From positions 1,675,114 through 1,739,113 of the forward strand of contig NZ_LJJB01000010.1 in NCBI RefSeq assembly GCF_001420695.1: a stretch of 64,000 bases of DNA, given 5' to 3'. The notes below the pieces were generated by a model. The model saw nothing but the letters and a program-made list of their open reading frames with translations, was not told the origin of the DNA and searched no databases. Source of the DNA: Brevibacillus choshinensis. Lineage in GTDB: Bacteria; Bacillota; Bacilli; Brevibacillales; Brevibacillaceae. A program made the position numbers and the translations under genes. Below are positions 63,754-64,000 of this stretch, one piece after another. Numbering within the stretch: the stretch's first letter is position 1; each line of letters begins with the position of its first letter.

Positions 63754-64000
63754 CTACATTCCAAATAGACTAATCAACGCTCTCATCAACAAACCTGCCA
63801 GCATTCCAAAGAATGGATCGGAAATCGCTGTAACAACCATTGTCATACCGCCTACCAGACCAGAAGACGCGTCGCCACCAGTCAAAGCAGCTGTTGCATT
63901 ACCAGGAACCGTAACGATGGCACCCAGTACAAACAAGAAGCCAGAGATCGATTCGCTCGGAATGAAGCGACCGATTTTCGGCAGCAAGCCTGCAAACAGG
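63754..64000 (-). CDS. Membrane protein, 5' end cut by the window
   Basis: The last 82 codons of a leftward gene are visible; the frame continues past base 64000, so no start is seen. It holds two or three Gly/Ala-rich membrane helices (SGFLFVLGAIVTVPG, GLVGGMTMVV, FFGMLAGLLMRAL). I cannot name the family. The tight link to the phosphoribosyltransferase gene suggests a purine or related base transporter, which is inference only. Confidence 0.55.
   Translation of the reverse strand, partial: LFAGLLPKIGRFIPSESISGFLFVLGAIVTVPGNATAALTGGDASSGLVGGMTMVVTAISDPFFGMLAGLLMRALISLFGM

Noticed and set aside
1-64000. Prophage, insertion sequence, CRISPR or tRNA-anchored island
   Set aside because: I saw no transposase, integrase, phage structural gene, repeat-spacer array, terminal inverted repeats or tRNA in the window.

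Overview
The window looks like chromosomal DNA of a Brevibacillus-type member of the Bacillota (Paenibacillaceae). Supporting signs are strong GGAGG-type ribosome sites, frequent GTG/TTG starts, a reductase-less bacterial nitric oxide synthase, LutABC with a GntR-type LutR, a lipoprotein EfeO with EfeB/EfeU, and several sigma-54 circuits. The genus is inferred from gene content, not from a search. I see no rRNA, tRNA, CRISPR array, transposase or phage gene.

Layout. (1) 1-525: the end of a cupin gene. (2) 814-17047: a divergent ten-gene locus encoding a tubulin/FtsZ-like GTPase, a zinc-ribbon P-loop GTPase, a probable GTPase-associated partner, two membrane von Willebrand A (vWA) proteins, a coiled-coil protein, an SH3b membrane protein and small partners. 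It reads as one envelope-linked machine of unknown function and is the best candidate for an undescribed system. (3) 17093-21076: a lipase-like hydrolase, a GHL10 glycoside hydrolase and nitric oxide synthase. (4) 21314-26529: an OmpR-type two-component system followed by VTC polyphosphate-polymerase-like, DUF4956 and CotH-kinase genes. (5) 26718-30784: a NitT/TauT-type ABC importer, a DinB-like protein and a TetR regulator with three palindromic operators.

(6) 30971-41845: a sigma-54-controlled operon joining a dipeptide ABC importer, an asparaginase-II-type enzyme and a secreted cyanophycinase. A divergent sigma-54 activator gene and an exact -24/-12 promoter lie beside it, and the whole suggests use of beta-aspartyl peptides. 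(7) 41909-42858: an SDR remnant and an intact SDR. (8) 43018-46726: lutABC-lutR for lactate. (9) 46892-53766: a sensor kinase with its own amino-acid-binding domain, an NtrC-type regulator, a polar amino acid ABC importer behind a sigma-54-like promoter, and an arginase-family ureohydrolase. (10) 53984-57986: an EfeO-EfeB-EfeU iron uptake operon with a Fur box.

(11) 58052-62939: a divergent RlmH, a receiver-SARP/BTAD regulator and a very large hybrid kinase. The promoters of rlmH and of the kinase operon share one architecture: two 7-base repeats 11 bp apart, then TAGnAT at identical spacing. (12) 63197-64000: a phosphoribosyltransferase and the end of a membrane protein gene. Recurrent themes are nutrient scavenging (peptides, amino acids, lactate, iron) under dedicated sensors, and envelope complexes.
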